A DNA stretch of 64,000 nt from Meandrina meandrites (Eukaryota; Cnidaria; Anthozoa; Scleractinia; Meandrinidae), in assembly GCA_963693305.1 (NCBI GenBank), contig OY855909.1, positions 3,622,241 to 3,686,240 of the forward strand, given 5' to 3'. A program made the position numbers and the translations under genes. Position 1 is the stretch's first letter; the number at the start of each line of letters is the position of its first letter. The notes under the pieces were generated by a model. That model saw only the letters and a list, made by a program, of their open reading frames with translations. It had not been told where the DNA came from and ran no database searches. This document shows, piece by piece, positions 36,900-48,600 of the stretch.

Positions 36900-37644
36900 G
36901 CCAGAACCCCTTGCCTTTGGAAACTATAAAGAAATTTCGTGGTATGTTCATAGACCCTCTCTTTTCTTAGTTCCACGAGAGCCTACCAGTAAATAGTGGG
37001 AGATTTGGACGCGCGCGCACACAAGGGGCTCTCGCGCGGATTGAGAGAAAAAGAAAGAAAACAAACGTCTGTTGACTGACTGATCAACAAATGCGGGACT
37101 TTGTCACGTGACCTTGTTAATCACAAAAAATAAGTAGAAATGGGTGCCCATTACCCTGATGTTAGAAAGGAAAGTAGAAAGATTGCTTTTTTTAATCAAC
37201 TGAAAATTTCGCGTGAGATTTCATGGCGGTTTGAAAGTTTTCAAAATCAAAAAGATTTTTACGAGGAAAAGGTTCTGGTTGGCAAGGCTTGCTAATAAAA
37301 ATAAAACAGCTAATTAAACAGTTCTCTATTTATTAGAGTGATTTCATAAAGATTATCCATTTTCTAAGGTTTTTTGTTGAGCTCCAAACTAAGGAATCAA
37401 CCGAAGACAAAAGTTTTGACTCCAGCGATTAAGATGGATAAAGTTTACTGGTTTTGAATAGTATAACAACCAGGCTTAACCTGCTCACAACCTGTAAAAT
37501 GCCGATAATTGGAAAACATGAATTATTAATAAAAATCAGTCAACAATAAACTATACAGGGCCACGAATGTCTTGCTTCTCTTGATTCAAATTCTTCCCAC
37601 TAAATTTTAACAAAAACCTGGAACAAAGTAAGGAGAATTTGTAG
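36900..37644. other. Intergenic stretch after the palindrome
   Basis: No gene is supported. The sequence contains a GCGCGC tract near 37010 and is otherwise AT-rich. The poly-A signal of the 37645 gene is expected in the lower part; TTTATT near 37330 is a candidate on the minus strand. Confidence 0.45.
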
Positions 37645-38694
37645 CTACATCTTCTGGATTTCGCAAGGAAATTCATTTTCCTTCAGAAGATACATTTCTT
37701 TCTTGTAGTTGTTCGCGTTTGCTACAATTATCGAAAGCATAGCTTGGTCGTAGCGATGGCAACCACCAAATTGATCTTTTGGAAATTTGAAACCACAGTA
37801 AAGTTTAGATCCTGTTGGCGTAATACACTCTCTATGAAGTGCGCAAACAATCGCCCATCTGAAAATGTCTCTTCGAACCTGAGGCGTGTTTAAAACTATC
37901 GTTCCTCCACCCTGATTCATTTCCTCCGTCATAACCTCGAGATCAGCCATTGGCAGATATTGTAACATTTGCGGGTGAGTTGCGGATGCAATAGAGTGAC
38001 CTGCGCCAGGGAGATAAAATAAAAACCCGGTTTGAAGCGTCACCATTCGTTCCAGTAAATAAGTGATATTCCGAGTCAAAACAATCGACGAATCCATCCA
38101 CATAGCACCGCCATATTGGCTAAGAAGTTGTTGAAGGATCATTGGTTTCCACGCGTACGTATGTAGGTCCTTCACGTGCTTCGGGTACCTGGTGAAATTG
38201 AATTTCCTATATTCCACAAAAGAAATCTCTCGAAGCTTTCTGACTTCTGTTTCGTTGAGGCCCAAGTCATAGACGATGAGCGTTCTGTTCGGGAAAAATA
38301 AAGGTACTCTATCGATATGTGCTAGCAGTTCATCGAAATGATTGCTTGACGCACCAGTAGCAAGCGCAAATTTTGGAAGCGAAGCTATTGAAGTCATGTT
38401 TATGGGGTTTTTCTTGTAAGAATCGTCTAGTTCTTGAATAAGTTCTTTAGCAAGATTTCGAGCTTCTTCTTCCATGTGAAACTTGATTCCTACAACAGAA
38501 AAATCGTTTGGATGAACGTAAAAATCAAGGTCTAAAAGGTCCCTGCTTTGAATAATCCCAAATTGTTTTTCTTGCGTGAAATCGCCAGCCGATGCGATAG
38601 TTTTGAACTTGACAAATCCACACCAAAATAAGTGTAGTGTATAACTGAAAACTAAAATAGGCAAAATTCTACAAAGATTTGTAAAGAAATTCAT
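37645..38694 (-). CDS. Putative type II membrane glycosyltransferase-like protein (DUF1647-like), intronless
   Basis: This is a single uninterrupted 349-residue frame, unusual beside its many-exon neighbours. The N terminus has a signal anchor (about residues 8-28, LPILVFSYTLHLFWCGFV), then a luminal-type domain with several N-glycosylation sequons (NMTS, NRT, NET, NFT, NIT). The core order LIVYDLGL (about 139), WKPMILQQLL (about 183), MWMDSSIVL (about 199, an acidic DxS in the place of a GT-A metal site) and a late NQGGG/VLNTP segment is typical of DUF1647-type nucleotide-sugar transferase-like proteins, which I recall mainly from nematodes and cnidarians. Substrate unknown. Golgi location is inferred from the anchor. 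The lack of introns may mean retroposition or family habit. Confidence 0.7.
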   Translation of the reverse strand: MNFFTNLCRILPILVFSYTLHLFWCGFVKFKTIASAGDFTQEKQFGIIQSRDLLDLDFYVHPNDFSVVGIKFHMEEEARNLAKELIQELDDSYKKNPINMTSIASLPKFALATGASSNHFDELLAHIDRVPLFFPNRTLIVYDLGLNETEVRKLREISFVEYRKFNFTRYPKHVKDLHTYAWKPMILQQLLSQYGGAMWMDSSIVLTRNITYLLERMVTLQTGFLFYLPGAGHSIASATHPQMLQYLPMADLEVMTEEMNQGGGTIVLNTPQVRRDIFRWAIVCALHRECITPTGSKLYCGFKFPKDQFGGCHRYDQAMLSIIVANANNYKKEMYLLKENEFPCEIQKM

Positions 38695-40427
38695 ATCCCT
38701 GGGATGATGGCGGTTTTAAGAACTTCCACTCAAGATAACGAAACGTCAAAACGGATAGAACTTCCGCGAAAATGATCAGGGGATGATCGTCAGGCGATCC
38801 CGTGAAACCACGCGAAACTCGCCAAGCGCCCGTGCTGGTTGTTGATTGGATGATGAGATTCCAAAGCCAAAAACGGTAATCTAATACCTCGAAAGAGCAG
38901 GGTAACGAAACAAGTTCATTCCGGAAGTAAAGAATTTATTTCGTCTGTGAATTCTTTTTTGCAAAGAAGCGGCCGTTTAATGGGTTTCTTGTTTGGATTT
39001 GTTTCGTTTGTTACATTCAATGGGTTTCTTGTCCAGTTTGGTTTCGTTTGTTACATTTCGGCCTTCAAGTCTTTCTTCAATATGTTCGTTTCTGAATGCC
39101 TGAATGGGCGGGCGAAAGAATATTTAGTGGTGAACAATAAAGACGATCGATAGAGTGCTTTTGTCTCGGAACTATCGGCCTGATAGTTGCCCCTTGGTAA
39201 AACTTGCATATTAGCACTCGAAGCTTCGCGTCGCGGCCTAATATTTGTTTTAAAGGCATCAAATTTCCAGGGGGTCTATGCAGCTATCAGCCGATAGTTC
39301 CTCGACATAAACACTCTATTGTTTAAATAGTGTGATTTTAAAAACAAACATTCGAAAAAGCTGACTTCCACCGTCAGAATCAAGGCATTACAACAGGCAG
39401 TGTAGACTACAAGCACCGCAATGTTGAACAACGTAGCACTGGTATTAGACAAGCTAGAAATCAGAGAATTAACTCTACATGAAATTTGCAAGCGTTGATA
39501 AAGGGACCAGAAAATTTATCAAAACAAAAGAGATGTATTCCAAAAAGCAAATTGTGCATGTCTTTTACTTACTTTACTGCGAAAAAGAATATACAAATTC
39601 ACAGGTATTCTTACAACTAGAACTATTAAAGTAACCAAAAATATTATTTAATTTAATATACTACAAAATTCCAAAGCATTACCCAAGTCAGGCTACCTTC
39701 TTAATATAATTAAATCATTCAGTAATGTTAGAAAACATCCTATAAAAGATATTGCAATGTAGTATTATATCTTACGTATATACTAGGTCTGTTTTACTTT
39801 TCATCTAAACATTTTAAAATTTCTATCAAACTTAAGTCTGAAATTTACGTTTAATGACCATGGGAGTCATATGGATATTCTATATATAATTATTTAATAA
39901 ATATCTGAAAACCCAGTGTCCTTGCGCAGGCCAACTGTCATAAAATTACCGAAAGCCTAGGACCTAGAATGTGGGAAAAACGACGGATCGAGTCTATTCA
40001 CACTCAAACAAACAAAACAATGTAAGCATATTTCGCTGCCATCATACATTCGCTTGAGGTCAAAGTGATGGGCATGTATTTGCTATTACAGCTATGTATG
40101 AAAACTTCTGCACCTTAGTATTTGGAGGTTAACAATAGTTTCCTAGTACAAATGTTCTCTCTAATTTCTCTTTACTCTTATCGTCATTTTACGGGGAAAC
40201 AAAAGTACCAGTTGATGGCAACTTCCGGCCTCCGAGACGAGACTGAGCCCGCAGTCGTCGTCTCGAAGTTGCTAAGCAACTGACATTGCCATGATGACAG
40301 GCTTCCGGAGTACTCTCTAGTGCCCGCACTATTCTTTGCTTGCCGATTTCCAAAAACGGCCCTTATTCCCCCGACTGTAATAATGTGTATGGAGAAATGT
40401 TTTACACTGCTTTTGAAATACAATTTT
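38695..40427. other. Intergenic region with small repeats
   Basis: No gene is supported. About 38979-39057 holds two direct copies of a 39-bp unit (ATGGGTTTCTTG ... TTTCGTTTGTTACATT). 39151-39318 is a palindromic element with arms TAGAGTGCTTTTGTCTCGGA and a near-perfect inverse ending CACTCTA around AACTATCGGC/GCCGATAGTT. The rest, 39320-40180, is AT-rich and featureless to my reading. Confidence 0.55.
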
Positions 40428-40539
40428 GTGCTCTCATAGGTTTTGACTGGTAAATAGCCAAATCCATTAGTCAACCAGGCCAATAACAACAAATACAAAT
40501 ACCGCAACGAACTAATCAGAAAACGAAGAAAAACAGGCA

Positions 40540-40678
40540 ACCGGTACCAAGAGCGGGAAAACATGTAACGGGAACCAAGCGCGGGAAAACATGCAACAGT
40601 AACCAAGCGCGGGAAAACATGTAACGGGAACCATGCGCGGGAAAACATGCAACAGGAACTAAGCACGGGAAAACATGT
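40540..40678 (+). repeat. About 30-bp tandem repeat, left part, interrupted by the 40679-45421 insertion
   Basis: Successive units follow the pattern AACGGGAACCAAGCGCGGG then AAAACATG(C/T), with small changes (AAGAGCGGG, ATGCGCGGG, AAGCACGGG). The same array resumes at 45422. The six or so units end abruptly at the start of the inserted element. Confidence 0.8.
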
Positions 40679-41529
40679 ATTGGGGTCAATCTTTGATTGA
40701 CAGAAGTTAATGTATGGAGCGTAGCCCTAGCCTCGCACCGGCACAGCCTCGCTCCCACGGGAGCTCGTCTTCGCGCGCCGTTCGTGCTGACGCGTACATT
40801 GTGCAGTTTGCTCGCTGCAAGTTGTTTATTTTCGTCGCTCTGTTCGCTGTTTTTTCGCATGTTTTTTGCGTCCATACTCGGAGCCACAACCTTATCATGT
40901 CCGATACAAGTACCTAAGTGGCCCGGCCAACCTCTGGGGCCACCATTTAGCTTGGTTGCCGGTCAACGGCTCCGCAATTCTTCTGTGTGTCGTCGCCCGC
41001 CGGTTTCATTCATATCATCCACCGCTACTGGCGCACGGCAAGCAATACCTTTCTTCAGTGTGCCATAGTCCGGTTCAGGCCGTCAGTCTAACCTGCAGTC
41101 TTACCTACCGCCCATGGTCGCGGCCGCCGTTCGGCAGGCGTTCCAGACTTGGCAGCGCTGTGATGTTAACCGGGCACAAACAACGTAAAAAACCAGGCTG
41201 CGAAACCCGATCGAAAAGTCGAATAGCTAGTTTGAGCAGCGACGGACTTTCGCCGGCGCCTACTTCATTTGCGCAGGGTTTGCTTCGACTATTTTACCGG
41301 GCTCCTCTCAGCCTGTCTCCTCTCCAACCACTTCGTCGCTAGCAGGTGAGTCGGTGTCTTTTCATCTTTCGTTTCGTTCTGCCTTTGTCCGGCCGGCCTC
41401 GCCTCTTACGCGGCTGGTGCCATCGCTGGTTAGCGCCTCCACCCCATCACTAGCTACATGGCTCTCATCGTGACGGCCCTTTCGCCCACGACGGACCAAG
41501 TTCGGCACTCTGCCCTCCCTGACGTTCCG

Positions 41530-44500
41530 ATCTTTCATTGTCGCGTACACGGGATTCGCAAGGAGTTTGTCGCGAACACTCCTATCGCGAAAACGGACTC
41601 GCAAACGCCCAGGTCGCGTACGCTGGGCTCTCAGGTGCTGCTGTCTTTTGCCTGGTCTCACAGACGCTGCTGCCATGTACACAGGGCCCGTACCTGCTCT
41701 GTCACGCAAAGGACAAAGGAACTCAGGATTCGCGGACGTTCCTGTCACGGACTTTTTGCAAACGCTCCTGTCACCTTCGCTGTATTCTCCGATGCTGCTG
41801 TCACAACGCTGGACCCACGGACGCTATTGGTTGGATTACATTGGATTGGTTGGATTGCTTACATTGGTTTCACAAACGCTGCTGTCTCGAACACACTGGT
41901 CTCTCAGTTGCTACTGTCCCAAACACAGATCCGCAGAGGGTGCTGTCAGGCTCATTGGTCTCACGGTCGCTGCTCACGAACACAGGATTCGCCAACGCAC
42001 GGTTACGCATATAGGACCGCTCACGCTCCTGTCGCGAACCCCGAACTCACAAATCCTCGGTTACGAGCACAGGTTTTGTACACGGTCCTCTCATGCACAT
42101 AAAACTCGCAAACGTCTCTTTCACGTTCGCTGGACTACCAAACGTCGCTCTCACAACCACGGGACTCTCCGTCGCTCTTGGTCATGTACATTCACAAACA
42201 CTGCTGTCACGAACTCGGAACTCGCATACGCTCCTGTGCAACAGTCGCACACGCTCCTCTTACGAACGGAGGACTCGCAAACGCTCTGTCACGCACTTTG
42301 GTCACAAAAACGGTCCCGTGACGTACGCTGGACTCCCAGAAGCAGCTGTCACAACGCTGGACTCACTGACGCTATTGGTTGGATTACATTGGATTGGTTG
42401 GATTGATTACATTGGTTTCACAAACGCTGCTATCTCTTTGGTTGGCTATTGGTTGGATTACACTGGATTGGTGGATTGATTACATTGGTCTCACAAACGC
42501 TGCTATCTCGTTGGTTGGCTATTGGTTGGATTACATTGGATTGGTTGGATGGATTACATTGGTTTCACAAACGCTGCTATCTCTTTGGTTGGCTATTGGT
42601 TGGATTACATTGGATTGATTACATTGGTTTCACAACCGCTGATATCTCGTTGGTTGGCTATTGGTTGGATTACATTGAATTGGTGGATTGATTACATTGG
42701 TTTCACAAACGCTGATATCTCGTTGGTTGGCTACTGGTTGGATTACATGGGATTGGTTGGATTGATTACACTGATTTCACAAACGCTGCTATCTCGCTGG
42801 TTGGATATTGGATGGATTACATTGGTTTGACTGGATTGTTTACATTGGTTTCACAGACGCTGCTATCTCGATCACGATGGACTCTCAGACGCTACTGTCC
42901 CTATCACAGACCCACAGAGGCTGCTGTCCGGCAAATTGGACTCGCAGACGCTGCTCACGAACGCATGGTCACGCATATAGGTCTCGCTACGCTCCTGTTG
43001 CGAACCCTGCACTCGCAAATCCTCGGATACGCACACAGGTTTTGTACACGTTCATCTCACGCACATAAAACTCGCAAACGTTTCTGTCACGTTCGCTGGA
43101 TTCCCAAACGTCGCTCTCACAACCACAGGATACACCGACGCTCTTGGTCATGTACATTCACAAACTCTGCTGTCACGAACTCAGTACTCGCATACGCTCC
43201 TGTTTACGAACACAGGACTCGCAAACGCTCCTCTCACGAACGGAGGACTCGCAAACGCCCTGTCACGCACTCGGGTCACACAAACGGTCCCGTCACGTAC
43301 GCTGTTCTCCCAGACGCAGCTGTCACAACGCTGGTTGTTATTTTGGTTTCACAAACGCTGCTATCTCGTTGGTTGGGGGAGCGTTGCGTGACGTCCCAAA
43401 AAGCGGCTGCGAAGGAGACTAGCTATTGGATGGATTACATTGGACTGGTTGGATTGATTACATTGGTTTCACAACCGCTGCTGTCTCTTTGGTTGGCTAT
43501 TGGACGGATTACATTGGATTAGTTGGATTGTTTTACATTGGTTTCACAAACGCTGCTATCTCGTTGGTTGGCTATTGGTTGGATTACATTGGATTGGCTG
43601 GATTTCACAAACGCTGCTGTCTCGAACACGCTGGTCCCTCAGTCGCTACTGTCCCTAGGTTGCTGTCAGGCAAATTTGACTCACAGACGCTGCTCACGAA
43701 CGCATGGTCACGCATATAGGACTCGCTAACGCTCCTGTTGCGACCCTGCACTCGCAACCCTTCGGACACGCACACAGGTTTTGTACACGTTCCTCTCATG
43801 CACATAAAACTCGCAAACGTTTTCTGTCACGTTCGCTGGATTCCAAACCGTCGCTCTCACAACCACGGGACACACCGTCACCCCTGGTCATGTACATTCA
43901 CAAACTCTGCTGTCACGAACTCAGGTCTCGCAAACGCTCCTGTTTACGAACACAGGACTCGCAACGTTCCTCTCACGAACGCAAGACTCGCAACGCCCTA
44001 TCACGCTCTTGTGACACGCAAACGCTCCTGTCACAATCAAGACTCGCCAACATTTCTCACACACACACAGGTCTTGCACAGGCCCCTGTCAAGCACCAAG
44101 GGTTCGCGAACGCAGCGGTCACAAAAACGGGATTCACAGAGGCTGTTGTCTTCTACATTTGGTTTCACCGTCTTTGATGGCACAGTCCCAGGATTCATAG
44201 ACGCTGCTGTCATGAACGAAGGATTCGCAAGGGTCCGGTCATGCACACAGAACTAGCAAACGCCGCCTCTGTGACCCAACTCTGCTTTCACTAACGCTCA
44301 CAGATGCTGTTGTCATGCACCGACATTGGTTTTTCAGGTGCCGCTCTCATGATCACAGGACTCACAAACGTTGCTGTCACGAACACTAGCTTCGTAAACG
44401 CTCGGTCACGCTCACAGGAGTCCGAAATGCTCCCGCCAAGAAAGCAGGACTTAGAAATGCTCCTGTCACGTACGCTGTACTCCCAGATGCTGCTGTCACG

Positions 44501-44745
44501 AACACAGGACTCGAAGACGTTTCCGCCCCGTACACACGACTCGCAGTCGCTCTTATCACGCTCACCGGTCTCGCATTCGCTCCTGTCATGTACGCTGGAC
44601 TCTCACATGCGGCTGTCTTAAGTAAAGATAGGACGTACAGACGCTGTTGTCTCGTACACTGGACTGTCAGACGCCGCTGTCACGAACACAGCAGACGCTG
44701 CTGTCGCGAACACAGTTATCGCAACCACCACGTCACGCACATACG
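41530..44745 (+). repeat. Degenerate 30-bp minisatellite, about 3.2 kb
   Basis: The array is built from variants of a 30-bp unit, roughly ACTCGCAAACGCTCCTGTCACGAACACAGG. Variants include CTCGCAGACGCTGCTGTCACG and CTCACAAACGCTGCTGTC. Because the unit length is a multiple of three and stop codons are rare, several overlapping frames stay open (for example 41458-42102 and 41567-42406), giving 10-residue-periodic peptides in different frames. No frame is favoured, so I do not call a protein. Confidence 0.8.
42367..42870 (+). repeat. About 73-bp higher-order repeat block inside the minisatellite
   Basis: GGTTGGCTATTGG recurs at 42440, 42513, 42587, 42652 and 42725, at spacings of 73, 74, 65 and 73 bp. 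Each unit joins a TTGGTTGGATTACATTGGAT segment to the ordinary TTTCACAAACGCTGCTATC segment. A smaller block of the same type lies at 43330-43620. Confidence 0.8.
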
Positions 44746-45020
44746 CTCATTTTAGTCCACTCCGGTCGTTCCTGACCCTTCGCAGGCCACGCCCGGCAAT
44801 GCAAAGCGCCATGCACCAGGTCGTGCCCCCTTCGTGCTGCTTGGAGCCCTCCTCGCTCTAGCTCGTCAGTTTGGCGTCGGTTTCCATAGCAACCGTCCAA
44901 GCACCTACTCCCTCAGTCGGGTCCCCTACCTTCGCTCCGGGGGCCACTCCTCTGGTGCCCAGTACCTTTGCATTGCAGGCCAAACACCGCCTTCGCTTTG
45001 CGTAGCGTAATTAGACATTA

Positions 45021-45421
45021 ATTGGGGTCAATCTTTGATTGACAGAAGTTAATGTATGGAGCGTAGCCCTAGCCTCGCACCGGCACAGCCTCGCTCCCAC
45101 GGGAGCTCGTCTTCGCGCGCCGTTCGTGCTGACGCGTACATTGTGCAGTTTGCTCGCTGCAAGTTGTTTATTTTCGTCGCTCCCGCCCTACCCTGCTCCC
45201 CTTAATTACTTTTTCTTTTCTTTATACTCCACTGGCTCCGGTCAGTGTGACTTATGCAAAGGCCTCTTGCTGTGGCGTCGGTTTCCATAGCAACCGTCCA
45301 AGCACCTACTCCCTCAGTCGGGTCCCCTACCTTCGCTCCGGGGGCCACTCCTCTGGTGCCCAGTACCTTTGCATTGCAGGCCAAACACCGCCTTCGCTTT
45401 GCGTAGCGTAATTAGACATTA
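45021..45421 (+). mobile_element. 401-bp short copy of the same element, directly abutting the long copy
   Basis: Bases 45021-45183 repeat 40679-40841, and about 45273-45421 repeat about 44872-45020, with the same ends. The middle (about 45184-45270) is a short unrelated stretch in place of the minisatellite. On the minus strand TTTATT at 45167-45172 offers the nearest AATAAA downstream of the SAV1 stop that I can find. Confidence 0.75.
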
Positions 45422-45512
45422 ACCTGAAACCGTGCACGGGAAAACTTGCGACGGAAACCAAGCGCGGGAAAACATGTAACGGGAACCGTGCACGGGAAAA
45501 CCCGCGCAACCC
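45422..45512 (+). repeat. About 30-bp tandem repeat, right part
   Basis: Units such as GGAAACCAAGCGCGGG with AAAACATGTAA continue the array that stops at 40678. The unit order and phase suggest one array split by the insertion. Confidence 0.75.
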
Positions 45513-45695
45513 AAGTCGCAATTGGTTTTGCTTTTGCTACTGATTGGCGCGAAAAGAGTGCGTTTGTTCTTATTGGCCAGGGGAAATGTTTTAGACTTTT
45601 CGTAACCAATCAGAGAGCTCTGTGAACGGATTTTTATCCAAAACAATTTGCTACACAACGGTTTCACCGCCGTCATCTACTGCTCCATGAATGAG

Positions 45696-48600
45696 TTAGT
45701 ACTTGGCAAGTTCTTTATCTAACTCATCCAGGTCCGCCAGAGCTTGGTTGCTCAGTCTCTGCTCCTCCTCTTGTTGTAGTTTTTGTTTGAGCTCAAATTC
45801 CCGCTGCAGGGCTTGCCTGTACTCCTCGTGTCGCATAACAACTTGTTCCACTTCTTTCTTGTACAGTCGCTTGAGCATGGACTGCCAACAATCCAGCTCA
45901 GCGTAACGAAATAAATCCCACTAAAAACGACACAAAAAGAACCACTGAATACTTTGAAAGATAGGCATGTACAGCGTGCAGACCAATGAGTAGATGGGCA
46001 ATATAAGAAAGCAAGTTTGCCTATAGCACAAATACTTGTAACATAAGTGAACGCATTCACAAATATAATGTATGATGTTACCTTTAGAAAACAGTCATAT
46101 TCTGGGCTGGCCTTGGCATAAACTTGAAGCCATTCTGGTATTTCTAAAGAAAACAAGGGTTATGTTAGCATTTTAAAACAAAGTTCTCTTCTATGTGTTT
46201 ACACATGTAACAATTAAAGATCATTGAACTGTTTTTAGCTCCACAATCAAGATCTTCCTTTCTTATTTTAATAATTTATTTTATATCAGTTCTGAGAGTC
46301 TAGCATTACATTATCAATCAAGGCCATTCTAGTCGCAGATTTCCCTTATTCTGCTATTCAGCAGTTTACTCACTCACTGAACTACAAAACTACAAAATGC
46401 CTAGCTTGTGAATGGGCTCTCTATTTTAGAAAAAAACGTTGGTTGGGAAAAAAGAGTGTTATCTGTTTTGGTCTTCATACAAGCTGTGCACTGAGCATAC
46501 CTTCACTAATGTATGGACTGGCTGGCACTAAAGGATTCTGTGCCGGGATGGCCTGTGATTCTTGACGTCCACTGTCAGACGCTCTCATCTCTTGTTGATG
46601 TTGCTGCTGGATGAACTGTGTTTTGGCTGGATGTTCATACTGTGTTACCTTCAAGTTATGACTTAAGGTAAAAATTGAAAAGTCATCATTAGAGTGAGCA
46701 ACATGTACAGCTAGAGAAGAAATTGGAACTCTGAGTTCTGGAACCCTTCTTGGTAACTCAATCAAAAAGTCATTTCTCTCAGCTTTGCTTCACTGACAGC
46801 CAACACTGATTTCTCCGGTGTTTTAGCCACTTATTTATCAGTAAATACGGATATTATGATACATACTTGACATAGTAAACGCCAAAGTTTGGAGATTCAA
46901 TTTTCTCCCAGCCATCTGGTAAGCCTGAAAGGAAAGAAATTTAATTGTAAAAATCTCTTTGTTTCAAGATCACTGTGACAGTCTAAGAAGCTCTTATGTC
47001 AGGTTAGGACGTCCACCAGACTATGCTCTTAAACAAACTTTTAATCTAAAAATAGTCATTGTTAGCTGGAAATGTTGGGGTTATGACAATTCTCCAGGAC
47101 ACATTTCCTTGGGCTGAGAGAGAGAGAGGCATAGTAGTCCCAGAGTGTTGTGTAAGAATACAACAATCACAACCAGGGCACAACCCCTGAAGTTCAACAG
47201 ACTGACTTTATAATTGAGCGCATTATGCATCTCACTGCTAAGAATTAAAATCGTTGACCTGGGCAGGGATTGGCTGGTTTACATTAAGTACTGTGTCTCT
47301 AGAAATTCATATTATTTTACCATTTTATCTGCATGCAAAATAATGTGTAGTTAAAACAAAGTATACCTGCTTTCTCAAGTGGATGACACCAGTCTGTACT
47401 TTCTGTGTTGTGACTAAAATAGAGACAAGACTTTGACATTAATAACTGTTCATGAAAAAATATATTAACAAAAATTTTGACCAAATACAGTGTATGCAGC
47501 AAAATCGTCTTCTTGAACCCTTCAACTCCTGGCACATGTAGCTAGGTCATTATCCAAATTTCACTACCTGTCTCTGTCCACTGTTACATACATACATACA
47601 TACATACTTTATTGACTTTCCCCTTAGAGGCTTTTCAAAGACAATACAATAATAATTTAAAACTACTTAAAAACTCTAAGATAATATTCAGACTTAAAAT
47701 TAATTAACTAGAATTAGGAATCTATAAAATCTTTGATAAGTTTACGTTTAAGAATTCATGGAATAACGACGTCACAACAAGATGGCGGACGGACGCTTTG
47801 TCACGAGCTCTTGGCTTCTGTTTCTTTTTCTCCTGTTATATATCATCTGCCTCTCCCAGGATAACAGGCATGACCTATTAACCGAATTTCAGCACCGTAA
47901 ATTATGTGTTATGCCATCCTGTCGACCGAGAGTGGAAAGCTGGACATTCATCTACCGAAGGCCACGAGTCACAGCGTGGAAGACTGTTATGAATGTCTTA
48001 ACACGGGTTAAAAGATCAAAGGCGACCACGGCTTACTACGATAATTCGACCTCTGCTTTCAGACCTATTTTACAACTGCTTCACGATGTGGAAACCAACC
48101 CTGGGCCCGCACTGAATTATTCTACAAATGGCGTCGGCAAAACAAATGGCAATGTGAGCATAGCACACCTAAATGTTCGCTCTCTCAAATGCCGAGATCA
48201 TTACGTCCTTGTAAAAGAAACAGTGTTGGCAAACAGGTTCGATATATTTACTGTGTCCGAAACATGGCTCAACAGCACGGTTCAAGATTTGGAAATCGAA
48301 ATCCCTGGTTATGTCATCCATCGTCTTGATCGTCAGAATAGCAGAGGCGGCGGCGTCTGTGCCTATGTTTCGCGAAATTTTAAAGTCGAGTACTTGAGTG
48401 ACATATCATTTACCGCACCATCTGGTTTCCAGCAATTGTGGCTTAAAATCCAGGTCAAGAACACGAAATCGTTTATCGTTTGTACCGCGTATAGACCACC
48501 AAATACTCCACTGTCATGTTTTGACTCTGACTTAATTGAAACCTTTATTTATGCTTCGTCGTTTAGGAAGTAATGATTTCTAACTGGCTGAACACTCTGT

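Larger units (their letters stand above)
40679..45020 (+). mobile_element. 4.3-kb element with an internal minisatellite (long copy; possible rolling-circle element)
   Basis: It begins ATTGGGGTCAATCTTTGATT; within it GTCAATC-TTT-GATTGAC forms a perfect hairpin six bases from the edge. It ends GCGTAATTAGACATTA. A second copy with the same first 163 bp and last about 150 bp follows with no spacer. The element splits a tandem repeat with no obvious target duplication. A terminal hairpin, internal tandem repeats, no duplication and head-to-tail copies together resemble Helitron/Helentron-type elements, but I see no Rep/helicase and no canonical CTRR end. Family uncertain. Confidence 0.6.

Noticed and set aside
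40184..41068. Minus- and plus-strand open frames of 120-160 codons around 40184-41342
   Set aside because: They run across the CGCGGGAAAACATG tandem repeat or across the inserted element's left end, part of which is repeated at 45021. Repeat-derived.
41362..41748. 128-codon minus-strand Arg-rich frame
   Set aside because: It lies antisense to the start of the 30-bp array and reflects its composition; no domain.
41458..42406. Overlapping long plus-strand open frames (up to 279 codons) in the minisatellite
   Set aside because: They arise in several frames from the same 30-bp repeats with no start context, domain or frame preference; annotated as repeat instead.
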